Positions 16,153 through 25,173 of a stretch of DNA of 64,000 nt are shown here, piece by piece. The notes under the pieces are model-generated. The model ran no database searches. It worked only from the letters and a program-made list of their open reading frames with translations, and was not told the origin of the DNA. Location of the stretch: assembly GCA_026414565.1 (NCBI GenBank), contig JAOAIT010000055.1, positions 151,875 to 215,874 on the forward strand. Direction: 5' to 3'. The DNA comes from Verrucomicrobiia bacterium. Its GTDB lineage: Bacteria > Verrucomicrobiota > Verrucomicrobiia > Limisphaerales > Fontisphaeraceae. Within the stretch, counting starts at the first letter, position 1; every line of letters begins with the position of its first letter. The position numbers were made by a program, and so were the translations under genes.

Positions 16153-18924
16153 ATGAAAGTACCGTGGTTATTCACCTTGTTGGGCGGCTTGATCGTCACC
16201 GCAGAACTCCCGGCGGCGGCCCTGACCGCCACGCTCGCCCAATGGGGCAGCAACGCCATCGCGGGGGTCAATTTCCCCGCCGGCTTGAAGGATGCCAGTG
16301 CCATCGCGGCGGGGCCTAATCATGCGCTGGTGGTCCGCGCCAATGGCACCGTGCTGGGGTGGGGGGACAACAGTTTCGGCAAGGCCACTCCCCCGCCCGG
16401 TTTGCTCAATGTCGTGGCGGTGGCCGCCGGCGCCAATCATAGCGTGGCCCTGCGGGCCAATGGCACGGTGATAAGCTGGGGCGCCAATGAGTCCGGCCAG
16501 ACCAACACGCCGGCCTTTACGGATGCCACGGCCATTGCCGCCAGTGAGTTTTACAACCTCGCCATTTATGGCGGCGGCGCCGTGGCGGCGTGGGGCTCCC
16601 CCCCGGCGGCCACGCCCGCCCTGGCCAATGTCATTTCCATCGCCGCCGCCCCGAGTTACGCCCTGGCGGTGGTCCGGCCGGCCGGCCAGCGCGGTTACGT
16701 GGTGGCGTGGGGGTATGGCGCGCCCGCCGTGCCCGCCAGCCTGGGCTTCAGCGGCACGCTGGATGTGGTGGCGGTGGCGGCTGGTTTTCAACACGCCGCC
16801 GCCCTCCTGAGCAGCGGCCAGGTGGTGGTCTGGGGCAGCAATTACTTCGGCCAGGGCAACATCCCCTCCGGCGTTTATAATATCTTGGGCATCAGCGCCT
16901 ACAGCAATTATACCCTGGCCCGCCGCAATGACGGTGCCATTTTTGCCTGGGGGGATTTGACCGGCAGCATTACCCCCCCCGCCGGCTTGAGCAACGTGGT
17001 GGCCATTGCTGCCGGCAACCAACACGCCCTCGCGCTCTTTTGGGAGCCGCTGAGTTTTACGCTGCAACCTCAAAGCGCCACCGTCCTGGTGGGGCAGACC
17101 GTTCAATTTCAGGCGGGCGTGACTGGCAGTGAGCCGATCACCTACCAATGGCAGCGTCAGGGCACCAACCTCCCCGGCGCCACCAATTTCCTGCTGACCC
17201 TCGCCAACGTGCAGACCAACCAAGCCGGCGCTTACCGCGTGGTGGTGGCCAACCCCGTCAGCTCGATCACCAGCACCGCCGCCACCCTCACGGTCCTCGC
17301 GCCGCCCGTGGTGGTGACCCCCCCGCAATCCCAGACCGTCCCCCAGGGCGCGCTGGTGCAATTCACCGTGACCGCCAGCGGCACCTCCCCGCTCAGTTAT
17401 CAGTGGTACAAGGACGGCACGGCACTTGCCAACGGCAACCTCTCGGTGTTGTTGCTGCCCAATGTCCAATGGTTTGATGCAGGTACCTACACCGTCGTGA
17501 TTACCAATATCGCCGGAGCCGTGACCAGCCCGCCCGCCTCTCTCACCGTGCTGCTGCCTCCCATCATCACCGAGCAACCGCGCAGCCAGACGGTGCTGGC
17601 GGGCAGCGCCGTCACCCTCAGCGTCTCCGCCACCGGGGCCACCTCCTACCAATGGCGCAAGAATAATGTGAACATCCCGGGCGCCACCGGACCCGTTCTC
17701 ACGTTCAGCCCGGTAAGCACCAATGATGCCGGCTTTTATCAGGTCATCGTCTCCAACGCCGGCGGCAATACCCCCAGCGATATTGTTCAGTTGACGGTCC
17801 TGGCTGGCGGCGAATCCCGCAGCCTGGTGGCGTGGGGACAGGAGGAGGTCTTCGTCAGCCCGGTCTGGGTGAGCCTGCGGCCGCCCGGCGGCTTGTCCAA
17901 CCTTACCGCCATCGCTCTGGGAGGCCAGCATGGCCTGGTCTTGCGCCGGGATGGGACGGTGGTGGGCTGGGGCGACAACTCCTACGGCCAGGCCGCCGCA
18001 CCCCCCGGCTTGAGCGATGTCAAAGCCATCGCTGCCGGCCTGCATCACAGCGTGGCTTTGCGCAGCAACGGCACGGTGGTGGCCTGGGGCCGCAACCAGT
18101 TGGGCCAGACCAATGTGCCGGGTGGTTTGGCGGACGTTAAAGCCATCGCCTGCGGCGCCAATCACACCCTGGCCCTGCGCGCCAACGGGCTGTTGGCCGC
18201 ATGGGGTGACAATGCCAACGGCAAGGCCTCGGTTTTCCCTTCCGCCACCAATTTAATCGCCATTGCCGCCGGGGCCGAGCACAGCCTGGCCGTCCGCAGC
18301 AACGGCACGGTGGTGGCCTGGGGCAACAATGACGATGGCCAGGTGGCCGTGCCTCCCGGTCTATCCAATGTGGTGGCCGTGGCGGGCGGCGATTACCACA
18401 GCTTGGCGCTGCGCCGCGATGGCACCGTGGTGGCCTGGGGCGCGGCCCGGCCGGTGTTCAACTATGACCAGGCCAATGTCCCCACCGGCTTGCGCCACGT
18501 CATGGCCATCGCCGCAGGGGGCAGACACAGCCTGGCCTTGCTCGCCAATAACACGGTGGTTTGCTGGGGAGCCAATACTTACGGACAGAGCACCCCCCCG
18601 GCAGGACTGGCCGGAGTGGCCATGGTGGCCGCCGGCCCTGCCCGCAGCCTGGCCCTGGTCCTGCCTCCCCTCCAAATCAGCCCTCCGCGCTTCCTGCCAG
18701 GAGGCGTCTTGCGACTGGAAATTGCCAATCGCGACGGCACACCGCTGGAGGCTGACCGCCTGAAGCGCATTCAAGTATGGACGGCAGGCCGCATCGCAAG
18801 CACCGGCGCGGACTGGGTGGCCCTCAGCAATGCGTTGACCCCGCTCGGCCAGGGGGCCGTCTTCACGGAAACCAACACCTCCCGGCCCTCCCTGCGCCTC
18901 TTCCGCCTGACCGAACAACCCTGA
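16153..18924 (+). CDS. Secreted double RCC1 propeller with three Ig-like domains
   Basis: The product is 923 residues with a signal peptide (about 1-24). Residues 25-300 contain about seven RCC1-like repeats (for example NGTVLGWGDNSFGKATPPPGL followed by AIAAGxxHxLAL). Residues 300-555 hold three Ig-like domains, each with a YQW tryptophan strand and an AGxYxVxVxN strand. Residues 570-840 hold a second block of about seven RCC1-like repeats. The last 80 residues are a small beta domain. RCC1 folds have seven blades, so two propellers bracketing an Ig stalk is a sensible model. No enzyme motif is visible, and a cell-surface binding or adhesion role is only inferred. Repeats are also near-identical at the DNA level around 18061 and 18295. 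Confidence 0.85.
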   Translation: MKVPWLFTLLGGLIVTAELPAAALTATLAQWGSNAIAGVNFPAGLKDASAIAAGPNHALVVRANGTVLGWGDNSFGKATPPPGLLNVVAVAAGANHSVALRANGTVISWGANESGQTNTPAFTDATAIAASEFYNLAIYGGGAVAAWGSPPAATPALANVISIAAAPSYALAVVRPAGQRGYVVAWGYGAPAVPASLGFSGTLDVVAVAAGFQHAAALLSSGQVVVWGSNYFGQGNIPSGVYNILGISAYSNYTLARRNDGAIFAWGDLTGSITPPAGLSNVVAIAAGNQHALALFWEPLSFTLQPQSATVLVGQTVQFQAGVTGSEPITYQWQRQGTNLPGATNFLLTLANVQTNQAGAYRVVVANPVSSITSTAATLTVLAPPVVVTPPQSQTVPQGALVQFTVTASGTSPLSYQWYKDGTALANGNLSVLLLPNVQWFDAGTYTVVITNIAGAVTSPPASLTVLLPPIITEQPRSQTVLAGSAVTLSVSATGATSYQWRKNNVNIPGATGPVLTFSPVSTNDAGFYQVIVSNAGGNTPSDIVQLTVLAGGESRSLVAWGQEEVFVSPVWVSLRPPGGLSNLTAIALGGQHGLVLRRDGTVVGWGDNSYGQAAAPPGLSDVKAIAAGLHHSVALRSNGTVVAWGRNQLGQTNVPGGLADVKAIACGANHTLALRANGLLAAWGDNANGKASVFPSATNLIAIAAGAEHSLAVRSNGTVVAWGNNDDGQVAVPPGLSNVVAVAGGDYHSLALRRDGTVVAWGAARPVFNYDQANVPTGLRHVMAIAAGGRHSLALLANNTVVCWGANTYGQSTPPAGLAGVAMVAAGPARSLALVLPPLQISPPRFLPGGVLRLEIANRDGTPLEADRLKRIQVWTAGRIASTGADWVALSNALTPLGQGAVFTETNTSRPSLRLFRLTEQP

Positions 18925-18979
18925 TCCCTGAGGGAGTCGAAGTCCTGCCCCGGCCGGACAGCCTCGTGCGTCTCGCGTG

Positions 18980-21900
18980 TCAGCATCCATTCCTTTTTTC
19001 CCGCGGCTTGCCGGCGCGGTGGATGCGGAGGGTGAAACCGCGGCCGTTCTCAAAAGGCTCGACGGTGGCGGTGACTTCCAGGACGGGATGGCGGACGGTG
19101 GCCAGGCCGTAGCTGCGGTAGGTGGGGGCAAAGAGTTCGGTCTCCACCATGCCCGTCCAGTCCGCCAGCGTCAGGAATTTCATCGGCTCGCCGGTGCTCT
19201 GGTGGAAGAGCCGCTGCTCGATGACCAGGCCGCAGGTCACAACGGACTGGCCCACAAATTCACCCAGCCGCGCCACCGGGCAATACGTCTCCCACGCCAC
19301 GTGCTCAAAGAGTTCGAGCGGATGACCGCTGACGGGGAAACCCAACAGCTCGGCCTCCCCTTCCAGGCGCTGGCGGCGGGTGGGTTCCTGCAACGGGGCA
19401 TCGCCCAGGCGTTCAGCCCCGGGCGGCGGCAGGAGCCAGCCCTGGCCGCGGCCCGCCTCGGCGGGACCAAAGGCGCGCCGCAGCCATTGCGCCTCCCAGA
19501 ACAGCCGTGTGCGGCTCAGGCCAAATTCGTCCAGCGCCCCGGCGCGGATGAGCAGCTCCATTTCCTCCGGCGCGGGGCCGACGCGCGCGTAGAAATCGCG
19601 CACCGACGCAAAGGGGCCCTGTCGCCGCGCGGCCAGGAGCCGTTCACCAGTGGCCTGCGTCAGTCCTTTGATTTGGGTTACCGGCACGCGAATGGCCCGC
19701 GCGGGGAAGGCCGGGCGGGAGGGGGCCGCCTTCTCCGATGGGAGGGGCTCCGGGACGGAATGAGGCCTGTTCACCACCATGAAGCCCGGCCCCGGTTCAT
19801 TGACGCTGGGCGGCAGGAGGGGGAGGCCCAGCCGGTGGCATTCGAGCACATAGACCAGCAGATCATAAAAGCCCTTGCCGTGGCTCAGCACCGCCGCCAT
19901 GAACTCCGCCGGATGGTATCGCTTGAGCCAGGCGGAGAGGTACGCTTCCACCGCGTAGGCCGTGGAGTGGGCCTTGCAAAAGGCGTACCCGGCAAAGCCG
20001 GTGACCAGATCCCACACCTCGCGGATGACGGCCTCAGGGTGTCCGCGCGCGCGGGCGGCGGCGAAAAATTCGCGGCCGATTTCCTGGATGGTTTCCAGCT
20101 TTTCCCTGCCCAGCGCGCGGCGGAGCTGATCGGCGCGGCCGGGCGGCAGGCCGGCAAAGGCCTCGCAAATTTGCAGGACGTGCTCCTCATACACCACCAG
20201 GCCGAACGTGCCTCTCAGGCACGGCTCCAGCGAAGGATGCGGATAATCGGGCGGCTCCAGCCCTTGGTAGCGGCGGCAGAACTTTTGTTTTTTCTGCTCG
20301 TTGGCGGCGCCGGGGCGGATGACGCTGACCAGCGCCACCAGGCCGTCTATTTCGCGGATGTTGCTCTGCCGGCAAAGGCCCACCATGGCAGGTGACTCGA
20401 TATGATGCACGGCGCGCGCCTGGCCGCCGGCAATCAGCTCCCAGACGGCGGGATCATCCCACGGGGCGAGGTCCGGCAGCCCGCCGTCCAGCGGCGCCAA
20501 CGTTTCGGTTTCCCCGGCGGCCGGGCGCCGGCCGGCGTTTTCAGGCGGCGCCGTTTCCCGGGATATTTCCGCTAGGGCGTCGCGCACCACGGCCAGGCCG
20601 CCCTGGGCCAGAATGTCCAGTTTCACCAGGCCAAGAGCCTCGACGGCGTCCATGTCGTACTGTGTGGCGGGCCAGCCTTTGTGGGCGCGGAAGGTGGGCG
20701 CAAGCTCGTGCATCGGCTGGCGCGAGAGCACCACGCCGCAGGGGTGCATCTTGGGATACCGCGGGAAACCGTCCAGAAACTCCGCCATCTCCAGGGCGGA
20801 GCGGTACGGCTCTTCGTCCAGCGGCAGATCGCGGCACTCAGGGCTGGCCCGCAGCAGTGGCACAAGCCCGCGGGCGCGGCCCCAGGGGAAATGCTCGGTG
20901 AAACGCCGCACCTGATGCTCGGACAGGCCGAGGGCCTTGCCCACGTCGCCCACCGCGCCGCGGGCCTGGTAGGTGGAGAACCCGCCCACCACCGCGCAAT
21001 GCTCCGGGCCGTATTTCTCAAAGAGCAGCGCGATGACATCGTCTTTGCAATCGTGGGGGAAATCCACGTCAATATCCGGCAGCTTGTGCATGGCCATGCG
21101 CTCCCGGTTGAGAAAGCGGCGGAAGTAGAGCTCAAAGCGCAGCGGGCACACCTGGCTGATGCCCAGGCAATAGCAGACCAGCGAATCAGCCGCGCTGCCG
21201 CGGGTGAGCCAGTCAATGCCCCGCCGGCGGCACTCGCGCAGCAAATCCCACACCACCAGGAAATAGTCCTCGTAGCCCACCTCCCCAATGATGCCCAGCT
21301 CCTCCTCCAGTTGCGGCCGCACCTGCGCCCAGCGTTCAGGGTAACGGCGGCGCGCGCCTTCCATCACCAGCCGCCGCAAAAACGCGCGCGCGCTGGAGCC
21401 GTCCGGCGGTTGAAACGCCGGGAATTGCGGCGGGCCGAAGGGGAAGCGAAAACCCCGGCAGCGCGCAGCAATCTCGGCATTGCCGGCCAGGGCGCGGGGG
21501 GGCAGGCGGAGGGACTGGCGTAACTCGGCAGGCGTGCGCCAGTGCAGCTCGCCGGCGAGCTTGGCGGGATGCTCCTGCCGCAGTAGGGTGAGGGTGCGGA
21601 TGGCCTCCACCACCTCGAATTTCCAGCGGTCCTGGGGCGTGGCGTAATGCACCGGCTGCCCCCACGCCAGGGGCAGATGCGCCGGAAAACGGGCGGCGTC
21701 CTCGGGGGCGCACACCAGCCCGTAAAAACGGCCGGGAAACCACGCTGCCAGCCGCGCGTCCGCCCCCACCGCCAGCAGGCCGTCCGTCCCTTCCTCCAAC
21801 TGTTGCCGCGACCATTGCCCCGGCGGCAGGCTGAGCCACCGGCAGAGCCGGGCATAGCCTTGCTGGTTTTCCACGAACAAAACCAGGGGCCGGCCTTCGA

Positions 21901-23368
21901 GGGTGATTTCTGCGCCCACCAGCGGTTGCAGGCCGGCGGCCTGGGCCTGCTGCACAAACTCCGGCGCGCCATGCAGATGGCCCAGATCGGCCAGCCCCAG
22001 CGCGGGCGTTTCGTGCTGTTGCGCCAGCCGGATGATGTCGCGAATGGCCAGGGTGGACGCCAGAAATGAATAATAACTGCGCACCCGCAACGGAATGACG
22101 GGCACGGTGGCCGGGCGCCGGAACGTCCCGGGCGTGGCCACCGCCTTGCTGCAGCCTGCTTGCCGTGGGGGGGAGTGCTCCCGGGCGGGTTCAGTGGGGG
22201 CGCTGCGCTCCGCCAGCAACAGGTCATGCCCGCGCTGGACCACGCCCCGGCCGAACTTTTCGCGCAGGGCATCCACGGCGGCGGCCAGGCGGCGGCGCGC
22301 GGCAGGGCGGCCATCACCGGGCAGCAGCTCCAGGGCGCCGGTCAAGTGGCCATCATACAGATGGGTCAGCCGCAACGAGACAAGGCGGAGGCTCACGCGG
22401 CGGCGCCAGGCCCGTTTCAGGAGACTGCGCAGGCGGCCGTACACTTCGGTTTCCACGCACACCGGCTCAGGCAGGCTTTCACTGCATTGATCCTCCGCCA
22501 TGTCATTGTAACGCACCTTCACGGTGAGCGTCCGGGCGGCCTGGCCGGTGGCCCGCAGCCTGGCAAACAGCTCGTCGGCCATGCGGCGCAGGACAGCCTG
22601 CGCGTATTCCTCGTCGGTGATGTCCTGCGCAAAGGTTTCCTGCTGGCCCAGCGATTTGGCCGGGGCGCGGCTGGGCACCACGGGGCGATCATCCAGACCG
22701 CGCGCAAAGCGATGCAGCGTTCCCGCGGCGGAACCCACCAGGACTTCGAGCAGCTCCGGCGGGGTGGCCGCGATCTGGCCCACCCGCGCCAGCCCGGCGG
22801 CATCCAGACGCGCCCCCAGTTTGGGCCCCACGCCCGGCAGCCAGCGGTTGGGCAGCGGCGCCAGAAACCCGGCCTCCCTGCCCGGCGGGACTTCAAGCAG
22901 CGCGGCGGGCTTGTTCAGCTTGGAGGCCACCTGGCTCACGAGCTTGTTGGTGGCCACGCCCTCGCTGACGGAGATTTTGAGCGATTGCCGGATCGCTTCG
23001 CGCAGGCGCCGGGCCACCTCAAGGGGCGGACGCCGCGCCCCGGTTACGTCCAGGTAGCCCTCGTCAATCGAGGCCACCTCCACCTCCGGCGTGAAGTCGT
23101 AGGCGTAGGAAAACATCCACTGCGAAAATTGCTCGTACTTTGCAAAATCCCCCGGCAGCAGGATCAACTGCGGACACAACCGGCGGGCCAGCGCCGCGGG
23201 CATGGGAGTGTAAATGCCAAACCGCCGCGCCTCGTACGAGGCGGACGCAATGATGCCGCGCTTTTCCCCGCCCACGGCAACGGGCCGTCCGCGCAGGCGC
23301 GGGTCCGCCGCCTGCTCCACCGAGGCGAAGAAGGCATCGGCGTCAAGGTGGATGATGCCGTTGAACAT
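18980..23368 (-). CDS. Natural fusion of DinB/Pol IV and DnaE2-type polymerase
   Basis: One uninterrupted frame codes for 1462 residues. Residues 1-385 are a Y-family translesion polymerase: HLDAD (Asp9), the steric region GIIASASYEARRFGI, and the catalytic SIDEGYLD (Asp102, Glu103), so the active site is intact, unlike ImuB. A linker of about 35 residues (386-420) joins a C-family polymerase of DnaE2/ImuC length (421-1462). Its three catalytic aspartates are kept in PDIDVDF (Asp767, Asp769) and LVKLDIL (Asp918). The PHP part has lost the HxH metal ligands (LRVRSYYS) and reads DLGHLHG where DHGN is usual, so it is probably inactive. The tandem helix-hairpin-helix segment (about 1230-1280) and OB fold (1366-1450) are present. 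The gene lies 315 nt downstream of lexA on the same strand. SOS-induced mutagenic bypass is the inferred role. Confidence 0.93.
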   Translation of the reverse strand: MFNGIIHLDADAFFASVEQAADPRLRGRPVAVGGEKRGIIASASYEARRFGIYTPMPAALARRLCPQLILLPGDFAKYEQFSQWMFSYAYDFTPEVEVASIDEGYLDVTGARRPPLEVARRLREAIRQSLKISVSEGVATNKLVSQVASKLNKPAALLEVPPGREAGFLAPLPNRWLPGVGPKLGARLDAAGLARVGQIAATPPELLEVLVGSAAGTLHRFARGLDDRPVVPSRAPAKSLGQQETFAQDITDEEYAQAVLRRMADELFARLRATGQAARTLTVKVRYNDMAEDQCSESLPEPVCVETEVYGRLRSLLKRAWRRRVSLRLVSLRLTHLYDGHLTGALELLPGDGRPAARRRLAAAVDALREKFGRGVVQRGHDLLLAERSAPTEPAREHSPPRQAGCSKAVATPGTFRRPATVPVIPLRVRSYYSFLASTLAIRDIIRLAQQHETPALGLADLGHLHGAPEFVQQAQAAGLQPLVGAEITLEGRPLVLFVENQQGYARLCRWLSLPPGQWSRQQLEEGTDGLLAVGADARLAAWFPGRFYGLVCAPEDAARFPAHLPLAWGQPVHYATPQDRWKFEVVEAIRTLTLLRQEHPAKLAGELHWRTPAELRQSLRLPPRALAGNAEIAARCRGFRFPFGPPQFPAFQPPDGSSARAFLRRLVMEGARRRYPERWAQVRPQLEEELGIIGEVGYEDYFLVVWDLLRECRRRGIDWLTRGSAADSLVCYCLGISQVCPLRFELYFRRFLNRERMAMHKLPDIDVDFPHDCKDDVIALLFEKYGPEHCAVVGGFSTYQARGAVGDVGKALGLSEHQVRRFTEHFPWGRARGLVPLLRASPECRDLPLDEEPYRSALEMAEFLDGFPRYPKMHPCGVVLSRQPMHELAPTFRAHKGWPATQYDMDAVEALGLVKLDILAQGGLAVVRDALAEISRETAPPENAGRRPAAGETETLAPLDGGLPDLAPWDDPAVWELIAGGQARAVHHIESPAMVGLCRQSNIREIDGLVALVSVIRPGAANEQKKQKFCRRYQGLEPPDYPHPSLEPCLRGTFGLVVYEEHVLQICEAFAGLPPGRADQLRRALGREKLETIQEIGREFFAAARARGHPEAVIREVWDLVTGFAGYAFCKAHSTAYAVEAYLSAWLKRYHPAEFMAAVLSHGKGFYDLLVYVLECHRLGLPLLPPSVNEPGPGFMVVNRPHSVPEPLPSEKAAPSRPAFPARAIRVPVTQIKGLTQATGERLLAARRQGPFASVRDFYARVGPAPEEMELLIRAGALDEFGLSRTRLFWEAQWLRRAFGPAEAGRGQGWLLPPPGAERLGDAPLQEPTRRQRLEGEAELLGFPVSGHPLELFEHVAWETYCPVARLGEFVGQSVVTCGLVIEQRLFHQSTGEPMKFLTLADWTGMVETELFAPTYRSYGLATVRHPVLEVTATVEPFENGRGFTLRIHRAGKPREKRNGC

Positions 23369-23683
23369 CCGCAGGGAAGGGGAGGTTGGGGGGCGTTACC
23401 AGGTTGCCAGGTGGCAGGGAACAAAAGAGTATTTTGCTGAATCACCCCCCGCGCTTAAGGGGGGTTCAGCCGGATCATGAGCCCCCCCGGCGCCTCCGGC
23501 GATGCGGTTCGTCCAGGAAACGGCGGCGGGGCGTATGGGCCGGGCCGGATCCTGCTTCGCCAAAGCAGGCCCTCGGCGGCTGATCGCATACCTCGCCCCG
23601 CAGAACTTCCGGGCTGCCAGACCGGCTTCCCCGTCTGCAAAAGTTAAAAACCTTTCACTGTTTTCCTGCATAACTCCCTCCGC
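23369..23683. other. 315-bp spacer between lexA and the polymerase fusion, with palindromes
   Basis: I see no convincing gene; a 91-codon minus-strand frame here has no family features. Two inverted repeats stand out. One is a C6/G6 stem at 23445-23450 and 23459-23464 whose flanks (TGAA at 23438, TTCA at 23465) extend it with a 3-nt bulge. The other is a 7-bp stem CCTGCTT/AAGCAGG at 23551-23557 and 23563-23569. Neither is followed by a T run on the minus strand, so they are not ordinary terminators. No copy of the lexA operator is present, so the polymerase fusion would rely on transcription from lexA or an unseen promoter. Confidence 0.55.
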
Positions 23684-24307
23684 TCACCCCACCTTCCCGC
23701 GCACCAGCCCCACCATCACCCCCTGAATGACCAGCTCGGCGGCGGGGATGAGCTTGGGATACCTGGGATTTTCGGCCTTGAGGTAGGGGCGGCCACGCTC
23801 CACCACATACGTCTTCAGCGTGCTTTCGTTGTCAATCAACGCCGCCACCACTTCGCCGGGCCGGGGAATCCGGCCGTGTTCCAAAATCACAATGTCGCCG
23901 TCTATGATGTGCCGCCCGATCATCGAATCGCCCCGCACCCGCAGCGCAAACGTCCGCGCCGTGGGTTGAATGCCCAGCGTGCGCACATCCACCGACACGC
24001 ACCCCTCGGCCTCCTGCTGCCGGTCCTCGGCAAAGCCGGCCGGGATGCTGCCAAACAGCGGGATGTCCACCACCGCCTGCCGCAGCCGCGCCAGGGGCGA
24101 GGCCAGGCGCCACGAGCGCGCCTTGCCCGGCTCATGCGCCAGCCAGCCCTTGCGCTCCAGCGCCGCCACGTGACACGCCGCCGCCCGCGGGCTGCGGAAA
24201 CCAAAATGCGCCGCAATTTCGCGCAGGCTGGGCATCGGCCCGCCCGCCTGCTGCCGGGCCTGAAACAGCGCCAACACCCGTTTTTGTTGTTCCGTCAACG
24301 GTCTCAT
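23684..24307 (-). CDS. lexA: SOS repressor LexA
   Basis: This self-cleaving repressor of the SOS response is 207 residues long. An N-terminal winged helix (LTEQQKRVLALFQARQQAG, then PSLREIAAHFGFRSPRAA) binds DNA. The peptidase domain has the cleavage site Ala90-Gly91 in FGSIPAGFAED, the catalytic serine Ser128 in GDSMIG and the catalytic lysine Lys165 in STLKTYV. All elements needed for RecA-stimulated autocleavage are present. An 18-bp dyad sits 6 nt upstream of the start codon, which implies autorepression and a very short leader. The polymerase fusion is the next gene downstream on the same strand, so LexA probably controls it. Confidence 0.95.
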   Translation of the reverse strand: MRPLTEQQKRVLALFQARQQAGGPMPSLREIAAHFGFRSPRAAACHVAALERKGWLAHEPGKARSWRLASPLARLRQAVVDIPLFGSIPAGFAEDRQQEAEGCVSVDVRTLGIQPTARTFALRVRGDSMIGRHIIDGDIVILEHGRIPRPGEVVAALIDNESTLKTYVVERGRPYLKAENPRYPKLIPAAELVIQGVMVGLVRGKVG

Positions 24308-24312
24308 AATAA

Positions 24313-24330
24313 CTATACAAATGTATAGTA
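24313..24330. promoter_or_regulatory. Candidate LexA operator
   Basis: The sequence ACTATACAAATGTATAGT has perfect 7-nt inverted arms around a 4-nt centre. It lies 5 nt upstream of the lexA ATG and contains TATA-like hexamers on the minus strand, so it would overlap the -10 element and start site. I found no second copy in the window. Binding by LexA is inferred from position and symmetry. Confidence 0.65.
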
Positions 24331-24408
24331 ATCGGGGAAAGAAATCAAGCCCTCCTCTTGAGCTGCTGCCCTCTCCGCCCGAAAATCGCCGGCGCCCCGG
24401 CCCGTTTT

Positions 24409-25170
24409 TCAGGAGATGGCACGGATCACGCCGTCATCGTAGGAAGGTTCAATCCGCGCCCCGGCGGGGACTTCCAGAAAATCCTCGCCGCTCCAATCCC
24501 CGTGCAACCAGCGGCGCAGGAGGGTCAAGTCCCCCGCCAATTCCTCAAAAGTCCAGCCGCGTTTCTGGCAAATCTCCTGCACCTGCGCCCGCAAATTGAG
24601 CACGCGGGTGAAATCATACTCAATCAAGATGCCGTGGGTATAGTGGCTGAGCCATTCATTCATGGCCTCGACCAGGTACTGGGCGGCTTCCTCCCCATAT
24701 TTCTCCACCCAGGCGGTGTAGGTGTCGCTGCCTTCGGCCACCGGGCCGGGGCGGTTGGGCAGGAGATTCACCCCCTGCGGCAGGGCCCGCTGGCCGCGGC
24801 GGGCCATGCACTCCAGCCAGCCGCAGGTGTAATAATACGCGCCGGGACGTTCCTGCTGCTGTTGCGCGTAACGCTGGCGCGACCCGAGAAAAAAGGTGAT
24901 GCAATCATGCGCGCGCGGCACGATGAGCCGCGTGTGGCGCGCCTGCAGGCCGGCAATGAGGTTGCCGCACAGGCCATACCCCAGCAGGATGGCGTCGTAC
25001 TTGCCCTCCGGCACGGCGTCCACCCGCGCCTGCACCTGGCCGCGGCCGTGGGCGGGGTTGTCATGATAGCCCTGGGGGAGGAATTCCAAATCCAGCAACA
25101 GCGGCGAAGTGGCGGCCAGAAAGCACACCTCGCGCACCATGATTTCACAGGCCAGGACTTTGCAGAGCAT
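24409..25170 (-). CDS. DUF1638 family protein
   Basis: The product is 253 residues, cytoplasmic. It has the DUF1638 pattern: a start MLCKVLACEIMVREVCFLAA, then ILLGYGLCGNLIAGLQA, LIVPRAHDCITFFLGS and YYYTCGWLECM. Conserved cysteines and histidine (CGN, AHDC) could bind a metal or cofactor. DUF1638 proteins are often found near corrinoid methyltransferase genes in other organisms, but no such gene is nearby here. It follows the ThuA-like gene by 3 nt, so the two are co-transcribed. The biochemical function is not known. Confidence 0.82.
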   Translation of the reverse strand: MLCKVLACEIMVREVCFLAATSPLLLDLEFLPQGYHDNPAHGRGQVQARVDAVPEGKYDAILLGYGLCGNLIAGLQARHTRLIVPRAHDCITFFLGSRQRYAQQQQERPGAYYYTCGWLECMARRGQRALPQGVNLLPNRPGPVAEGSDTYTAWVEKYGEEAAQYLVEAMNEWLSHYTHGILIEYDFTRVLNLRAQVQEICQKRGWTFEELAGDLTLLRRWLHGDWSGEDFLEVPAGARIEPSYDDGVIRAIS

Positions 25171-25173
25171 GGC

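Noticed and set aside
22100..22250. Possibility that the polymerase fusion is two genes joined by a sequencing error
   Set aside because: The frame is continuous through the linker and both halves keep their catalytic residues. The second half has no good start codon with a ribosome binding site at the junction. A raw-read check would settle it, but nothing in the sequence suggests an error.
23438..23468. G6/C6 hairpin as terminator of lexA
   Set aside because: There is no T run after the stem on the minus strand.
23396..23671. 91-codon minus-strand frame in the lexA-polymerase spacer
   Set aside because: It has no domain or ribosome binding site and covers the palindromes, so I treat it as non-coding.
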